This document shows positions 25,444 to 34,956 of a stretch of 64,000 bases of DNA, piece by piece. Each line of letters starts with the position of its first letter. The first letter of the stretch is position 1. A model generated the notes under the pieces. That model saw only the letters and a list, made by a program, of their open reading frames with translations. It was not told the DNA's origin and ran no database searches. Position numbers and translations under genes: made by a program. The stretch is from Ferruginibacter sp. (GTDB taxonomy: Bacteria; Bacteroidota; Bacteroidia; Chitinophagales; Chitinophagaceae), in NCBI GenBank assembly GCA_025350645.1, contig JANXXM010000145.1:1-64000 (forward strand), written 5' to 3'.

Positions 25444-25935
25444 TTAATTCTTTGTGAAATTGTAAATAAATGAAGCGGGCTTTCCTTCAAAGTTAATATT
25501 GCTTTTAAGCTGCATATTATTTTTATCTATTGATACTATTGTAAAAAGGAAGCCTCCTTTATTTTCATCTACAGCCCTGTACTTTTCATCTACTCTTTTA
25601 TAACCAAGCCTTTTGGGCATACCTGCAGTTTCATCTATGGTCCAACGTATGTTTCTTTTTATAGCTACGCATTCTCCACCATTTTTACTTATTTCATAAA
25701 ACCCGAGATTATTGTATTGGTTAAAGCTCCAGTTGCTGCCAACAAAGCAATTAAAATCTGCCTCATCTAAAATTTGAGCTTTTATTTTTCCTGTTATTCC
25801 TTCTGTCGTAATAGTTTGAAGTTGCCATTTTCCGTTTACAGAACTTTTATAGTTTCTGGCTTCTTTTGATGTGGCACAGGATGTCATTATCAGCACTAAT
25901 ATAACAGAACTGATAATCAAAGTAATTTTTTTCAT
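25444..25935 (-). CDS. Lipocalin-like lipoprotein
   Basis: A 163-residue lipoprotein (lipobox IMTSC). After it, GKWQLQTITTEGITG opens a lipocalin-like small beta-barrel as found in many Bacteroidota lipoproteins. DFNCFVGSNWSFNQYNNLGFYEI and GGECVAIKRNIRWTI contribute two conserved Cys. The ligand is unknown. It is transcribed just upstream of the OmpA lipoprotein gene, suggesting a shared envelope role. Confidence 0.75.
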   Translation of the reverse strand: MKKITLIISSVILVLIMTSCATSKEARNYKSSVNGKWQLQTITTEGITGKIKAQILDEADFNCFVGSNWSFNQYNNLGFYEISKNGGECVAIKRNIRWTIDETAGMPKRLGYKRVDEKYRAVDENKGGFLFTIVSIDKNNMQLKSNINFEGKPASFIYNFTKN

Positions 25936-26051
25936 GTATTATTTTTTGGTTTTTAAAGAGCATGATTTTATATGTATACACCTATCTTATATGTTTTGTT
26001 TAAAATTCAATTTTAATGCCAATAACTTTTTTCTGTAAAAATAGCCCGGTA

Positions 26052-27083
26052 TTAAAGAGCAGTTTCAAATTGTTTTAAAAAACGAATGTCGTTTTCGCTA
26101 AACAAACGAAGGTCTTTTATCTGATAACTCAGCATTGTAATTCTTTCTATACCCATGCCAAAAGCAAAGCCTGTGTATTTATTACTATCAATTCCACAGT
26201 TTTCCAGCACTTTGGGGTGTACCATTCCACAGCCAAGTATTTCTACCCAACCGGTTTTTTTACATACGCTGCATCCCTCGCCACCACAAATAAGACAGCT
26301 TATATCCATTTCTGCACTCGGCTCAGTAAAAGGAAAATAAGATGGGCGAAAACGTACTTTAATATCTTCACCAAACATTTCTTTTACAAAAAAATACAGG
26401 GTTTGCTTTAGATCAGCAAAAGACACATTTTCCGCAATATACAATCCCTCTACCTGGTTAAAAAAACAATGCGCCCTTGCACTTATCGTTTCGTTTCTAT
26501 ACACTCTGCCTGGGCAAATAATACGCAGAGGCAATTTACCTTTTTGCATTTCTCTAATTTGTACGCTGCTTGTATGTGTACGCAAAAGCCAGGCTGGTTC
26601 TTCATTTAAGTAAAAAGTATCCTGCATATCTCTCGCAGGGTGGTCCTCCGGTAAATTGAGTGCAGTAAAATTATGAAAGTCATCTTCTATTTCCGGCCCT
26701 TCGGCCACAGCAAACCCCAGCTTATTAAAGATAGAAACAATTTTATTTTGAATAATACTTATGGGATGGCGTGTGCCCAAAGGCAGGGCTGTACCTGGTA
26801 ATGTAAGGTCTATACCTGCGGATACCGATGCATTTTCAAAACTGGAATTGTTATTGAAAGAGGAAAATTTTTCTTCTGCAAAAATCTTAAATTCATTAAG
26901 CAATTGCCCTGCTTCTTTTTTATTTTCTGGAATTACATTTCTCATTTCGCCCATTATGGTTTTTACCAGTCCTTTTGTACCCAGGTATTTTATGCGAAAT
27001 GCTTCTGCTTCTGCTACATTAGATATTGCTTCTGCCGCTATTTCTATTTTGTATTTATCAATTAATGCCCTCAAATTTTCCAT
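26052..27083 (-). CDS. pheS: Phenylalanyl-tRNA synthetase alpha subunit
   Basis: A 343-residue class II synthetase alpha subunit. The N-terminal coiled coil (residues 1-90, ending ENKKEAGQLLNEFK) contacts tRNA. The catalytic domain has GTRHPIS, motif 2 in CPGRVYRNETISARAHCFF, FTEPSAEMDI, and motif 3 in GFAFGMGIERITML. It contains SCLICGGEGCSVCKKTGW, a Cys cluster found in many bacterial PheS. The beta subunit is not adjacent. A perfect -7 element lies 4 bases before the ATG. Confidence 0.97.
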   Translation of the reverse strand: MENLRALIDKYKIEIAAEAISNVAEAEAFRIKYLGTKGLVKTIMGEMRNVIPENKKEAGQLLNEFKIFAEEKFSSFNNNSSFENASVSAGIDLTLPGTALPLGTRHPISIIQNKIVSIFNKLGFAVAEGPEIEDDFHNFTALNLPEDHPARDMQDTFYLNEEPAWLLRTHTSSVQIREMQKGKLPLRIICPGRVYRNETISARAHCFFNQVEGLYIAENVSFADLKQTLYFFVKEMFGEDIKVRFRPSYFPFTEPSAEMDISCLICGGEGCSVCKKTGWVEILGCGMVHPKVLENCGIDSNKYTGFAFGMGIERITMLSYQIKDLRLFSENDIRFLKQFETAL

Positions 27084-27087
27084 GTGG

Positions 27088-27095
27088 CAAATGTA
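27088..27095 (-). promoter_or_regulatory. -7 element of pheS
   Basis: Minus-strand TACATTTG, exact to TAnnTTTG, ends 4 bases before the pheS ATG. No clear -33 TTTG is seen at the usual distance. Confidence 0.5.
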
Positions 27096-27432
27096 ATAAT
27101 ATTGTGGTAAATGCAGGTTGGGTTTAGCAGGGGAAAGATTAATTTGATTTATTTTATATCTTCGGTCAAATGAGAACTACTACTTTTCTGCTTTTTCGGT
27201 GTTGCTGCTCCGGCAATATTTAATTTTAATGCATCTTCGCACAAATAATTTTCATACAATACATTTGCTGTTTAAATATAAATAACTATTATTTTAAAAT
27301 TCCGAACAAAGATCAACATTAGTATCTAGTACAAGTTCCCGATAAAGGTATGGTAGTAATGAATAGTATACTATTGTGCAAATAATATAATTAATAATTA
27401 AAGCTGCTTTTTACCCGGATAATAATAACAAT
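27096..27432. other. Divergent intergenic region pheS-cysS
   Basis: AT-rich and gene-free. A plus-strand TACATTTG (27260-27267) could be the cysS -7 element, which would give a leader of about 160 bases. I could not find a T-box or any other clear leader structure in it. Confidence 0.4.
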
Positions 27433-28920
27433 ATGCCTTTAGAGATTTACAATACGCTTACCAGAAAAAAAGAAATTTTTACGCCGCTTGTGCCTGGCTA
27501 TGTGGGCATGTATGTATGCGGCCCCACAGTATACAGCGATGTGCATTTGGGAAACTGCCGTACATTTATTTCGTTTGATATAATTTACCGTTACCTGCGC
27601 TACCTGCAATATAAGGTACGCTACGTACGCAACATTACAGATGCGGGCCATTTAGAAGGGGACAGAGACGAAGGCGATGATAAATTTAGTAAAAAAGCAA
27701 GGCTGGAACAACTCGAGCCGATGGAAATTGTACAGCGTTATACACTCGGGTTTCATGAGGTAATGCAACTGTTTAATAACGTACCTCCTACAATAGAACC
27801 CACAGCTACAGGGCATATAAGCGAACAGATTTTACTTACAGAAAAAATATTAGCTAACGGTTATGCTTATGAAATAAATGGTACTGTTTATTTTGATGTG
27901 GAAAAATACAGCAGAGAAAAACCTTATGGTATTCTTACAAACCGCAAGCTGGAAGATTTGCTGGAAGGTACAAGAGATTTGGATGGGCAGGATGAAAAAA
28001 AGAGTCGCCTTGATTTTGCACTTTGGATAAAAGCAAAACCAGAGCATTTAATGCAATGGCCCAGCCCATGGGGAATGGGTTTCCCAGGATGGCATATAGA
28101 ATGCAGTGCCATGAGTAATAAATATTTGGGCAAAAGATTTGACCTTCACGGCGGCGGAATGGACCTTGCGGCTACACACCATACAAACGAAATTGCACAA
28201 AATGAAGCATGCTTTAATGAAAGCCCGGCGCAAATATGGATGCATACAAACATGCTTACCGTTAATGGTACACGAATGAGTAAGAGTTTAGGTAATGGTT
28301 TTTTACCACACGAATTATTTACAGGTAATCACCCGATGCTTAACAAAGCATACTCTCCCATGACGGTGCGCTTTTTTATGTTGCAAACGCAATACCGTAG
28401 CACACTAGATTTTAGCAATGAGGCATTGCAGGCTTCGGAAAAAGGATTGAAGCGACTTTGGGAAGCTTACCAGTTTTTACAAAAGTTGCAATATGAAAAG
28501 GGCGAGGCAGATGCGGAACTGAATGAAAAAGTATTAAAACTTATTAATGATTTTGATACCTCTATGAACGATGATTTTAATACAGCAAAAGTGCTGGCGA
28601 GCATGTTTGAACTGGTGCCTGTAATAAATTCTATAAAAGATGGATTGATAAAAACCGGTGAAATGCTGGAAAGTACTTTTATTCTACTGGGTAAAAAGTT
28701 TAAAGATTACCTAGAAGATATTTTTGGTTTAAAAAACAGTGATGAGATTAATGATGGTAAACTTGCTGAAGTTATGCACTTGCTGATTGATATACGTAAA
28801 GAAGCAAAAACAAAAAAAGATTTTGCCACATCAGATAAAATTAGAAATCAATTAAACGAAATAGGAATTTTATTAAAAGATGAAAAAGGGGGAGAAATGA
28901 GTTGGGGACTGGATGTTTAA
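27433..28920 (+). CDS. cysS: Cysteinyl-tRNA synthetase
   Basis: A 495-residue class I synthetase. The zinc-site cysteine is in YVCGPTVYSD and the HIGH motif is HLGN. Zinc ligands continue in GWHIECSAM and HHTNE. KMSKS appears as RMSKS in GTRMSKSLGNG. The C-terminal helical anticodon-binding region (DIRKEAKTKKDFATSDKIRNQLNEIGI) is complete. It charges tRNA-Cys in the cytosol and is monocistronic. Confidence 0.97.
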   Translation: MPLEIYNTLTRKKEIFTPLVPGYVGMYVCGPTVYSDVHLGNCRTFISFDIIYRYLRYLQYKVRYVRNITDAGHLEGDRDEGDDKFSKKARLEQLEPMEIVQRYTLGFHEVMQLFNNVPPTIEPTATGHISEQILLTEKILANGYAYEINGTVYFDVEKYSREKPYGILTNRKLEDLLEGTRDLDGQDEKKSRLDFALWIKAKPEHLMQWPSPWGMGFPGWHIECSAMSNKYLGKRFDLHGGGMDLAATHHTNEIAQNEACFNESPAQIWMHTNMLTVNGTRMSKSLGNGFLPHELFTGNHPMLNKAYSPMTVRFFMLQTQYRSTLDFSNEALQASEKGLKRLWEAYQFLQKLQYEKGEADAELNEKVLKLINDFDTSMNDDFNTAKVLASMFELVPVINSIKDGLIKTGEMLESTFILLGKKFKDYLEDIFGLKNSDEINDGKLAEVMHLLIDIRKEAKTKKDFATSDKIRNQLNEIGILLKDEKGGEMSWGLDV

Positions 28921-29260
28921 TAAAGTTATTAAGCATTTTTTTAGCTTCTTTTTTTAATGAGATTGTATAATCTCCTGGTAGAAATTAAAATTGTTCTTAA
29001 ATTAAAATCTATTTCTACTTCATCCGGTAGATTTAAAACAATTAAGAATACAATTAGCATTATTAAATTTGAAAAATGGATTAGTCCTAAATTTTATAAC
29101 AGAATTAATGAGGGATGGTATTCATAGAATTTACAACAATGGCGAAGATTGTTTATAAAAAAACTATCTGAGAAATTTCCTTTTTAACTTATTATTCTTC
29201 TTTCTTTTAGCTTGTTTTCTTTTTTTGCTTTTAGTCTTCTAGCCTTTAAACTTATTCAAA
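28921..29260. other. Gene-poor region after cysS
   Basis: About 340 AT-rich bases. An ATG-to-TAG frame of 56 codons (28957-29127, Ile/Lys-rich) overlaps an imperfect inverted repeat (28989-29010 with 29029-29055). Neither resembles a known element, and I do not call the frame a gene. No clean terminator follows cysS. Confidence 0.4.
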
Positions 29261-29866
29261 ATGCCGCATATACTACAGCTCCAAAAAGATAAAACACTTC
29301 GCAATATTATAGCCCAACAGGATGAGCATTTTATTGAAAAACGCAACAATCTTCATCTTCACTTATGTGCATCTATTATTTCTCAGCAGTTAAATACCAG
29401 AGTTGCGGATGTTATTTACAGCAGATTTTTACAGCTCTTTAATAAAAAGATTCCCAGTACTAAAAGTATTTTGACAATAGAATTTGATAAATTGCGAAGC
29501 ATCGGTTTATCTCATGCAAAAACAAATTACGTGCGTAATGTTTGTATATTTTTTATTGATAATAAACTTACGGATGCCAAACTGCATAAGATGAGCGATG
29601 CAGATTTACTTGATTTACTTACGCAGATAAAAGGCGTTGGACGCTGGACGGTAGAAATGCTTTTAATGTTTACACTAGGGCGGGAAGATATTTTTGCCAT
29701 TGATGACCTGGTGATACAACAAACGATGGCAAAGGCTTATGGGCTGAACCTTACAGATAAAAAATTATTAAAGGAGCAGATGATAAAAGTATCTGATAAA
29801 TGGAAACCGTACCGAACCTATGCCTGTAAATATTTGTGGGGCTGGCGGGATACCGAAGGAAAATAG
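29261..29866 (+). CDS. DNA-3-methyladenine glycosylase II family (AlkA-like, HhH-GPD)
   Basis: A 201-residue DNA glycosylase that removes alkylated purines. The helix-hairpin-helix is LTQIKGVGRWTVEMLLMF, followed by the Gly/Pro-Asp loop with the catalytic Asp in FAIDDLVIQ. ISQQLNTRVADVI is the conserved N-terminal signature. It lacks the N-terminal beta domain of E. coli AlkA, so it matches the short form common in Bacteroidota and yeast MAG. The next gene, PaaG-like, begins about 50 bases after it on the same strand. Confidence 0.9.
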   Translation: MPHILQLQKDKTLRNIIAQQDEHFIEKRNNLHLHLCASIISQQLNTRVADVIYSRFLQLFNKKIPSTKSILTIEFDKLRSIGLSHAKTNYVRNVCIFFIDNKLTDAKLHKMSDADLLDLLTQIKGVGRWTVEMLLMFTLGREDIFAIDDLVIQQTMAKAYGLNLTDKKLLKEQMIKVSDKWKPYRTYACKYLWGWRDTEGK

Positions 29867-29919
29867 CGTATATTCTAAATTAAATTTTGCATACCAATAT
29901 TCTACCAAATTATTTTAAC

Positions 29920-30696
29920 ATGAACTTTATCTTACAGGAAATAAAAAATAGTGTTTGTATTATTACCCTTAACAGGCCAGATAAATTTAATGCCTTTAAC
30001 CGGGCCATGGCCATGGAATTGCAGCAGGTATTGGACGATTGCCATGCAAATGAAAATGTACGATGCATTTTAATTACAGGCAGTGGCAAGGCTTTTTGTG
30101 CCGGGCAGGATATTGCAGAACTTGTTGGTGAAAATGCTATAGGCATTGACAAAATCTTATCGGAACATTACAACCCGATTGTTACCAGGATAAGGCAATT
30201 AAACAAACCGGTTATAGCAGCTGTAAACGGGGTAGCGGCAGGAGCCGGCGCTAATATTGCATTGTGCTGCGATGTAGTACTGGCAGCTACTTCAGCTTCT
30301 TTTATACAGGCTTTTTCCAAGATTGGTTTAATACCGGATAGTGGCGGTACCTACTTTTTGCCAAGACTTATTGGTTTTGCAAAAGCCAGTGCACTGATGA
30401 TGACGGGAGATAAAATAAGTGCAGCAGAAGCAGAAAAAATAGGAATGATTTATAAAGTAATAGATGACGCTGCCTTTGCAGAACAAACCTTTTTATTAGC
30501 AGTTAATCTTGCACAAATGCCCACGCAAGGGCTGGCATTTACAAAGCAGGCTTTAAACAGCTCCTTGCACAATACCTGGCAGGCACAATTACAAGAAGAA
30601 GATACACTACAGCGCAAAGCAGCAGCCACTGCAGATTATGCAGAAGGTATACACTCTTTTTTAGAAAAAAGAAAGCCTTTGTTTTCGGGAAAATAA
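29920..30696 (+). CDS. Enoyl-CoA hydratase/isomerase, PaaG-like
   Basis: A 258-residue crotonase-fold enzyme. The CoA-binding strand is IITLNRPDKFNAFN, the oxyanion hole is in KAFCAGQDIAEL and NGVAAGAGANIAL, and GLIPDSGGTYFLPRL carries the Asp that is catalytic in PaaG. PaaG is the epoxy-phenylacetyl-CoA isomerase of phenylacetate degradation; a general fatty-acid isomerase is possible because no other paa gene is in the window. The track start at 29887 adds 11 residues; I use the ATG at 29920 (MNFILQEI). Confidence 0.85.
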   Translation: MNFILQEIKNSVCIITLNRPDKFNAFNRAMAMELQQVLDDCHANENVRCILITGSGKAFCAGQDIAELVGENAIGIDKILSEHYNPIVTRIRQLNKPVIAAVNGVAAGAGANIALCCDVVLAATSASFIQAFSKIGLIPDSGGTYFLPRLIGFAKASALMMTGDKISAAEAEKIGMIYKVIDDAAFAEQTFLLAVNLAQMPTQGLAFTKQALNSSLHNTWQAQLQEEDTLQRKAAATADYAEGIHSFLEKRKPLFSGK

Positions 30697-30744
30697 AGTG
30701 ATATAATTTTTGTAGAACTACATGGATTAAAAAAAATACACTAC

Positions 30745-31644
30745 TCAGTTTGTTTTAAAAAAAAGCTGAACCCTCGCATTAAGCAATATTTGCAAAGCTG
30801 TTTTACCTGCATTTATTGGTCTTGTATTTCCAAAGCTTTCTACAGCAATAATTCTTTTATTTGCAATATTTCTGGAAAGCAAATATCGTTTTACCATGGC
30901 TGCACGCTCTGCCGCAATGTCGTTGCAAAAAATATTAGTACCTTCTGTACGGTGGGCATGCCCTTCTATTTTAATAGTATACTCCGGATGATTTTTTAAT
31001 ATTGATACAGCACTATCCAGAGCACAATACGTTTTATTTGCAAGCCAAGCTGCTTCGTTTTCAAATGGGATCATCATCGCATTAGTATCCGGGCAACCCG
31101 CATTTGCTGCATAACCAAACTCGCCTGCGCAGGCATCGGTGCTATCTGGTATACCATCTTCATCTCTATCATAAATAACGGGTGGTGGTGGCGGTGGATA
31201 TCTTAAAATAAGTTCTGCTCGGCAGTTGCGGGAGTGGCCTTCTTTATCTACATCGCTGTTTACAGATCTTACAGAACTCATCCCTTTTACCAACAGCAGG
31301 CGTTTTTCGTTTATACCCCTGCCAAGTATATAATCTCTCACAAATAAAGCCCTGTTAAGTGCAAGGTATTTTTGTATAGAATCGTTGCCTTCATCAAAAT
31401 GAGTATAACCATATACAGATAAAGTTATACCCTCATGCTTAAATAAAAAATTTACCACACTATCTATTACATCAAAAGTATGAGGCAAGTATAATGCAGA
31501 TTGTTTATAATCGAAAGGAATAATAATGATGCCAGTATCTGAATATGGTTTTTGGTATATTTTTTTTAAAGCGTGGGGTACTGCATACAATATTGCCTGG
31601 CTCAGTAAAAGGAAGCATATTAAGAAAGGAAATATTTTTTTCAT
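30745..31644 (-). CDS. Periplasmic protein with two OmpA-like domains and a TSP3-type calcium repeat
   Basis: A 299-residue protein with a signal peptide (MKKIFPFLICFLLL). A first OmpA-like domain (about residues 40-150, with YGYTHFDEGNDSIQKY) is followed by a Pro-rich hinge and DRDEDGIPDSTDAC, a thrombospondin type 3 Ca-binding repeat. A second OmpA-like domain (about 190-298) has KIEGHAHRTEGTN. OmpA domains bind peptidoglycan. The tandem arrangement flanking a TSP3 repeat is unusual. In the first domain the GHTD core is replaced by GYTHFD, so it may not bind. Confidence 0.75.
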   Translation of the reverse strand: MKKIFPFLICFLLLSQAILYAVPHALKKIYQKPYSDTGIIIIPFDYKQSALYLPHTFDVIDSVVNFLFKHEGITLSVYGYTHFDEGNDSIQKYLALNRALFVRDYILGRGINEKRLLLVKGMSSVRSVNSDVDKEGHSRNCRAELILRYPPPPPPVIYDRDEDGIPDSTDACAGEFGYAANAGCPDTNAMMIPFENEAAWLANKTYCALDSAVSILKNHPEYTIKIEGHAHRTEGTNIFCNDIAAERAAMVKRYLLSRNIANKRIIAVESFGNTRPINAGKTALQILLNARVQLFFKTN

Positions 31645-31761
31645 GAAGCACCAATATTGAATAATGTATAGATGCGGCTCTACAATAATGATACCGATAG
31701 AATAATATAATACAGATGTATTGTTATTTATAATGCAATTTTAGTTTAAGGTTATTATACA

Positions 31762-32685
31762 TCAGAACAATGCACCTAAAAAACCACCCAGCTCCATCAT
31801 CCATGCAATACCAAGATGAACAATAACCCCACCCCACACACTGCCTGTATTATAACTTACAATACCCAATAACAACCCTCCCCAAAAACTACTCACCGCT
31901 TCGCCCATTGGCTTGCCTAAATGTATGGTACAATAAAAACAAGCCACAGGTATAATACTGTGTGGCCCGCATGTTTTTACTAGAGATAAAATTAAAAAGC
32001 CACGAAAGAAAAATTCAATACTCAAAAAATCAAATCCATAGCAAAGTTCATGTAATACGTATCGCCATTTTTCGTTTGCAAAAGAGAGCGAATATAAAAA
32101 CTTTACTTTGGGGTAAGTATGCAAAAAATCTTTTTGGGTACTGGCAAGGGCAATAAGTGGTACCATAAGTAACAGCATTATAAAATACGGCTTTGCATTG
32201 CCCAGTGCATTTATGCCATAAAATGGCTGGTTGCCTTTATCTTTTATAAACCATATAATAAATACTGGTATCATCAATACTACTACCCGCACTATCCAGC
32301 TTATGCAGCGGAGCCAGTATTTTAGCTCATCGCCAGTCCATATTTTTTTTAGAAGAATATCCTGGAAATTAAAATTTACTCTAAATGAAAAAAATGCCGG
32401 AGCTAGTAAAACAATTATCCAAAACCATTTATTTTGAAAATAACTACAGTCTTTTAAAAAAAATAACTGTAAAAAAAATGCTGTAAAAAACGGGATAAAA
32501 TACATCAGGTAATATCCTGCAAAGTGGCTGAGTTTTGATTTTCCGCCGCCAGCAAAGTTCTTCTCCAGCCCATGCCAGTAGTTTAAGTAAATTACTATAC
32601 CAAGCAATAATAAAATCAATAAAAAATAATAGCTGTTAAAATCCTTAACGTAAAATGATTTTATATATTTAAAAACAGATGACAA
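31762..32685 (-). CDS. CPBP-family intramembrane protease homologue (altered motif)
   Basis: A 307-residue polytopic membrane protein. The C-terminal CPBP (Abi/CAAX-protease) region has motif 1 as IEFFFRGF, motif 2 as FYCTIHLGKP and the last motif VIVHLGIAW. In classical members motif 1 is EExxxR; here the first Glu is Ile, so activity is uncertain, although this form may be normal in a Bacteroidota subfamily. The substrate is unknown. The start codon is TTG (32683-32685), the only suitable start before the first membrane helix. Confidence 0.75.
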   Translation of the reverse strand: MSSVFKYIKSFYVKDFNSYYFLLILLLLGIVIYLNYWHGLEKNFAGGGKSKLSHFAGYYLMYFIPFFTAFFLQLFFLKDCSYFQNKWFWIIVLLAPAFFSFRVNFNFQDILLKKIWTGDELKYWLRCISWIVRVVVLMIPVFIIWFIKDKGNQPFYGINALGNAKPYFIMLLLMVPLIALASTQKDFLHTYPKVKFLYSLSFANEKWRYVLHELCYGFDFLSIEFFFRGFLILSLVKTCGPHSIIPVACFYCTIHLGKPMGEAVSSFWGGLLLGIVSYNTGSVWGGVIVHLGIAWMMELGGFLGALF

Positions 32686-32961
32686 AATACTTTTTCTTTA
32701 AAGATACTAACTGTTTTTTAAGATGGATATTTATACAAACTTTAAAAATCTAATCATATTTTTTAAAATTTTTATTTATGCAGATGTTGAATAAAAATGA
32801 AAGAACTCTCAGCCTGCAAAAAAATAGATTATTGAAAGAATATAGCACGAAGAATTAAAATACTTTTAGAAACAACTGTATTTATAGGCATACAAATAAA
32901 CCGTGCAACACAGTACCAGCTTAAGGTTGAATAAAAAGGCTCATAAAAAATTTAAATAAAT

Positions 32962-33963
32962 TTATTTTGACGGCGCATTTAAACTATGCCATAACATATC
33001 TTTTAAGTCCTGCAGGTTACTACCCGTTACAGATGATATAAATAGTGAAGGAATATTATTAGGCAACTCTTTTTTAATAGCTTCTTTTAATTCATCATCC
33101 AGCATATCAGATTTGCTGATGGCGATTACAAAATCTTTTTGTAACATTTCAGGATTATATTCTTCCAGTTCGTTACGCAAAATTTCATATTCTTTTTTAT
33201 GATCTGCACTATCTGCAGGTATTAAAAAAAGCAGGATAGAATTGCGTTCAATATGGCGCAAAAAACGATGGCCAAGTCCTTTCCCTTCTGCTGCACCTTC
33301 TATTATACCTGGCAAATCTGCAATACAAAAACTTTTTCCATCCCGATACTCTACCATGCCCAGTTGCGGTACCAGTGTGGTAAATGCATAGTCTGCAATT
33401 TTTGGCTTTGCAGCCGTTATTCGGGATAATAATGTAGATTTTCCGGCATTGGGAAATCCCACCAAACCCACGTCTGCAAGCACTTTCAGCTCCAGTGTTT
33501 TTACGCCTTCTTCGCCGGGTTCGCCGGGTTGTGCATACTCTGGTGCCTGGTTGGTAGAGTTTTTAAAATTACTGTTGCCCAATCCGCCACGGCCGCCTTT
33601 CATTAAAATTATTTCCTGCCCGTCTTCTAAAATTTCCATTAATATCTCTCCCGTTTCAGGATTTTTTGCTATTGTTCCCAGCGGTACTTCTATAATAATA
33701 TCTTTCCCGCTTTTGCCAGACGATTGGCTGCCACTGCCATTTGCCCCATCTTCTGCCAGTACATTTTTAAAATACCGCAGGTGCAGCAATGTCCATAATT
33801 GCGTATTTCCTTTTAAAATAATATGCGCACCTCTGCCGCCATCGCCACCATCGGGGCCGCCCATGGCAGTAAGTTTATTGCGCAAAAAATGCTTACTGCC
33901 CTCCCCGCCATGACCGCTCCTGCAAAAAATGTTTATCTGGTCTACAAAGTTTGATCTTTCCAT
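32962..33963 (-). CDS. obgE: Obg/CgtA ribosome-assembly GTPase
   Basis: A 333-residue GTPase. The glycine-rich Obg fold (about residues 1-158) includes [26 protein letters not shown] and [13 protein letters not shown]. The G domain has P-loop [10 protein letters not shown], switch [16 protein letters not shown], and SKSD as NKxD. It acts in 50S maturation and stringent control. The track start at 34245 adds 94 unrelated residues; the ATG at 33963 ([13 protein letters not shown]) is the family start. There is no C-terminal OCT extension. Confidence 0.96.
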   Translation of the reverse strand: MERSNFVDQINIFCRSGHGGEGSKHFLRNKLTAMGGPDGGDGGRGAHIILKGNTQLWTLLHLRYFKNVLAEDGANGSGSQSSGKSGKDIIIEVPLGTIAKNPETGEILMEILEDGQEIILMKGGRGGLGNSNFKNSTNQAPEYAQPGEPGEEGVKTLELKVLADVGLVGFPNAGKSTLLSRITAAKPKIADYAFTTLVPQLGMVEYRDGKSFCIADLPGIIEGAAEGKGLGHRFLRHIERNSILLFLIPADSADHKKEYEILRNELEEYNPEMLQKDFVIAISKSDMLDDELKEAIKKELPNNIPSLFISSVTGSNLQDLKDMLWHSLNAPSK

Positions 33964-33993
33964 TTGCTGTAAAGGTGAGTAAAAATTTATGAT

Positions 33994-34001
33994 TAAATTT
34001 G
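33994..34001 (+). promoter_or_regulatory. -7 element of the DUF6970-type lipoprotein gene
   Basis: TAAATTTG fits TAnnTTTG exactly, 17 bases before the chosen ATG (34019) and inside the track's longer ORF start. A -33 at the usual distance is unclear. Confidence 0.45.
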
Positions 34002-34018
34002 GAAACAAAAGAAAACCT

Positions 34019-34447
34019 ATGAAGATACTTATCTTAATACTCGCTTGTAGTTTTATTAACTGCAAACAAACACAACACTCTACGGCACCAAACAGCGAAA
34101 AAATAAATATTGAAATTATTAAGGATAGTTCTGTAAAAAAAGAACAGTTAAATAATGAGTCAATTGTAGATTCTTTACCTGATTGTATTAAAAACCTCAT
34201 TAGCTCATTTAAAAAAGAAGAGGTAACTAACCCTGCTCGTAGCATATACTCTTACATATACAAAGGCAAAAAAGTTTATTATACTAGTGGCCCATGCTGC
34301 GATAATTTCAGCGATTTGTATAATGAAAACTGCAAACTTATTGGTCATCCGAATGGAGGATTTACGGGAAGAGGCGATGGTAAATTTCCTGATTTTAAAA
34401 AGATGATTACAAATGAAAAATTAATATGGAAAGATAAAAGAAAATAA
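34019..34447 (+). CDS. Small lipoprotein of the DUF6970 type
   Basis: A 142-residue lipoprotein. Signal [15 protein letters not shown] with a lipobox cysteine, then a Ser/Asn/Lys linker and a conserved domain. The domain contains [42 protein letters not shown] and [13 protein letters not shown], which I recall as the DUF6970 pattern of Bacteroidota. Function unknown; the CC pair and GRGDGK loop are the conserved features. I start at 34019, after the -7 element. Divergent from obg. Confidence 0.7.
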   Translation: MKILILILACSFINCKQTQHSTAPNSEKINIEIIKDSSVKKEQLNNESIVDSLPDCIKNLISSFKKEEVTNPARSIYSYIYKGKKVYYTSGPCCDNFSDLYNENCKLIGHPNGGFTGRGDGKFPDFKKMITNEKLIWKDKRK

Positions 34448-34538
34448 TTTTTGAAAGTTTTTTAAACTTAATTCAAAAGACTAGGTCTATCATTACAGAA
34501 GCAATTTTAAAAAAATTTAAAAAATAAAACCAATTAAA

Positions 34539-34874
34539 ATGAAAACAAAAATTATTATTGCATTAGTTATTTTTAGTGCCTCACTTTCCGCATCTGCACA
34601 AACTACTGCACCCACTAATGCTGCATCTACAGCAAAGATAAGTACGATTAAAAATGACCGTACCAGAATAAAGCAAGGAGTAAAAAGCGGCGAACTTACA
34701 AAAAGAGAAACAGCGAAACTGAAAGCAGAAACAGCCCGTGTAGCAATGGAAAGAAAAGATTATAAACAAGATGGTGTAATAAGTCCATTGGAGCGTAAAG
34801 ATCTTCGTAAAGATAAAAAACAACTGAGCAGAAATATCTATCGCCAAAAACATGATAGACAGGAAAGGCACTAG
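34539..34874 (+). CDS. Small basic secreted protein
   Basis: A 111-residue protein with a signal peptide ending ASAQ. The mature part is helical and very rich in Lys/Arg, and ISTIKNDRTRIKQGVKSGELTKRETAKLKAE looks like paired helices. KQDGVISPLERKDLRKDKKQLSRNIYRQKHD ends it. DYKQDGVISPLER resembles a relaxed EF-hand loop. Proteins with this pattern are common in Bacteroidota without a known role. A bidirectional terminator follows. Confidence 0.6.
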   Translation: MKTKIIIALVIFSASLSASAQTTAPTNAASTAKISTIKNDRTRIKQGVKSGELTKRETAKLKAETARVAMERKDYKQDGVISPLERKDLRKDKKQLSRNIYRQKHDRQERH

Positions 34875-34906
34875 TAAAACAATAATATGTTAGTTTGGTT
34901 AAATAT

Positions 34907-34937
34907 AAAAAAGCGGAGTGTATTATCTCCGCTTTTT
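34907..34937. terminator. Bidirectional terminator between two small secreted-protein genes
   Basis: An 11-bp stem AAAAAGCGGAG (34908-34918) pairs with CTCCGCTTTTT (34927-34937) around an 8-base loop, between convergent genes. Confidence 0.85.
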
Positions 34938-34956
34938 GTATTTGCCTGTTTCGCTC

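Noticed and set aside
33449-33913. Pro/Ser-rich 154-residue plus-strand ORF
   Set aside because: Antisense shadow of the glycine-rich Obg domain; Gly codons read backwards give Pro/Ser/Thr.
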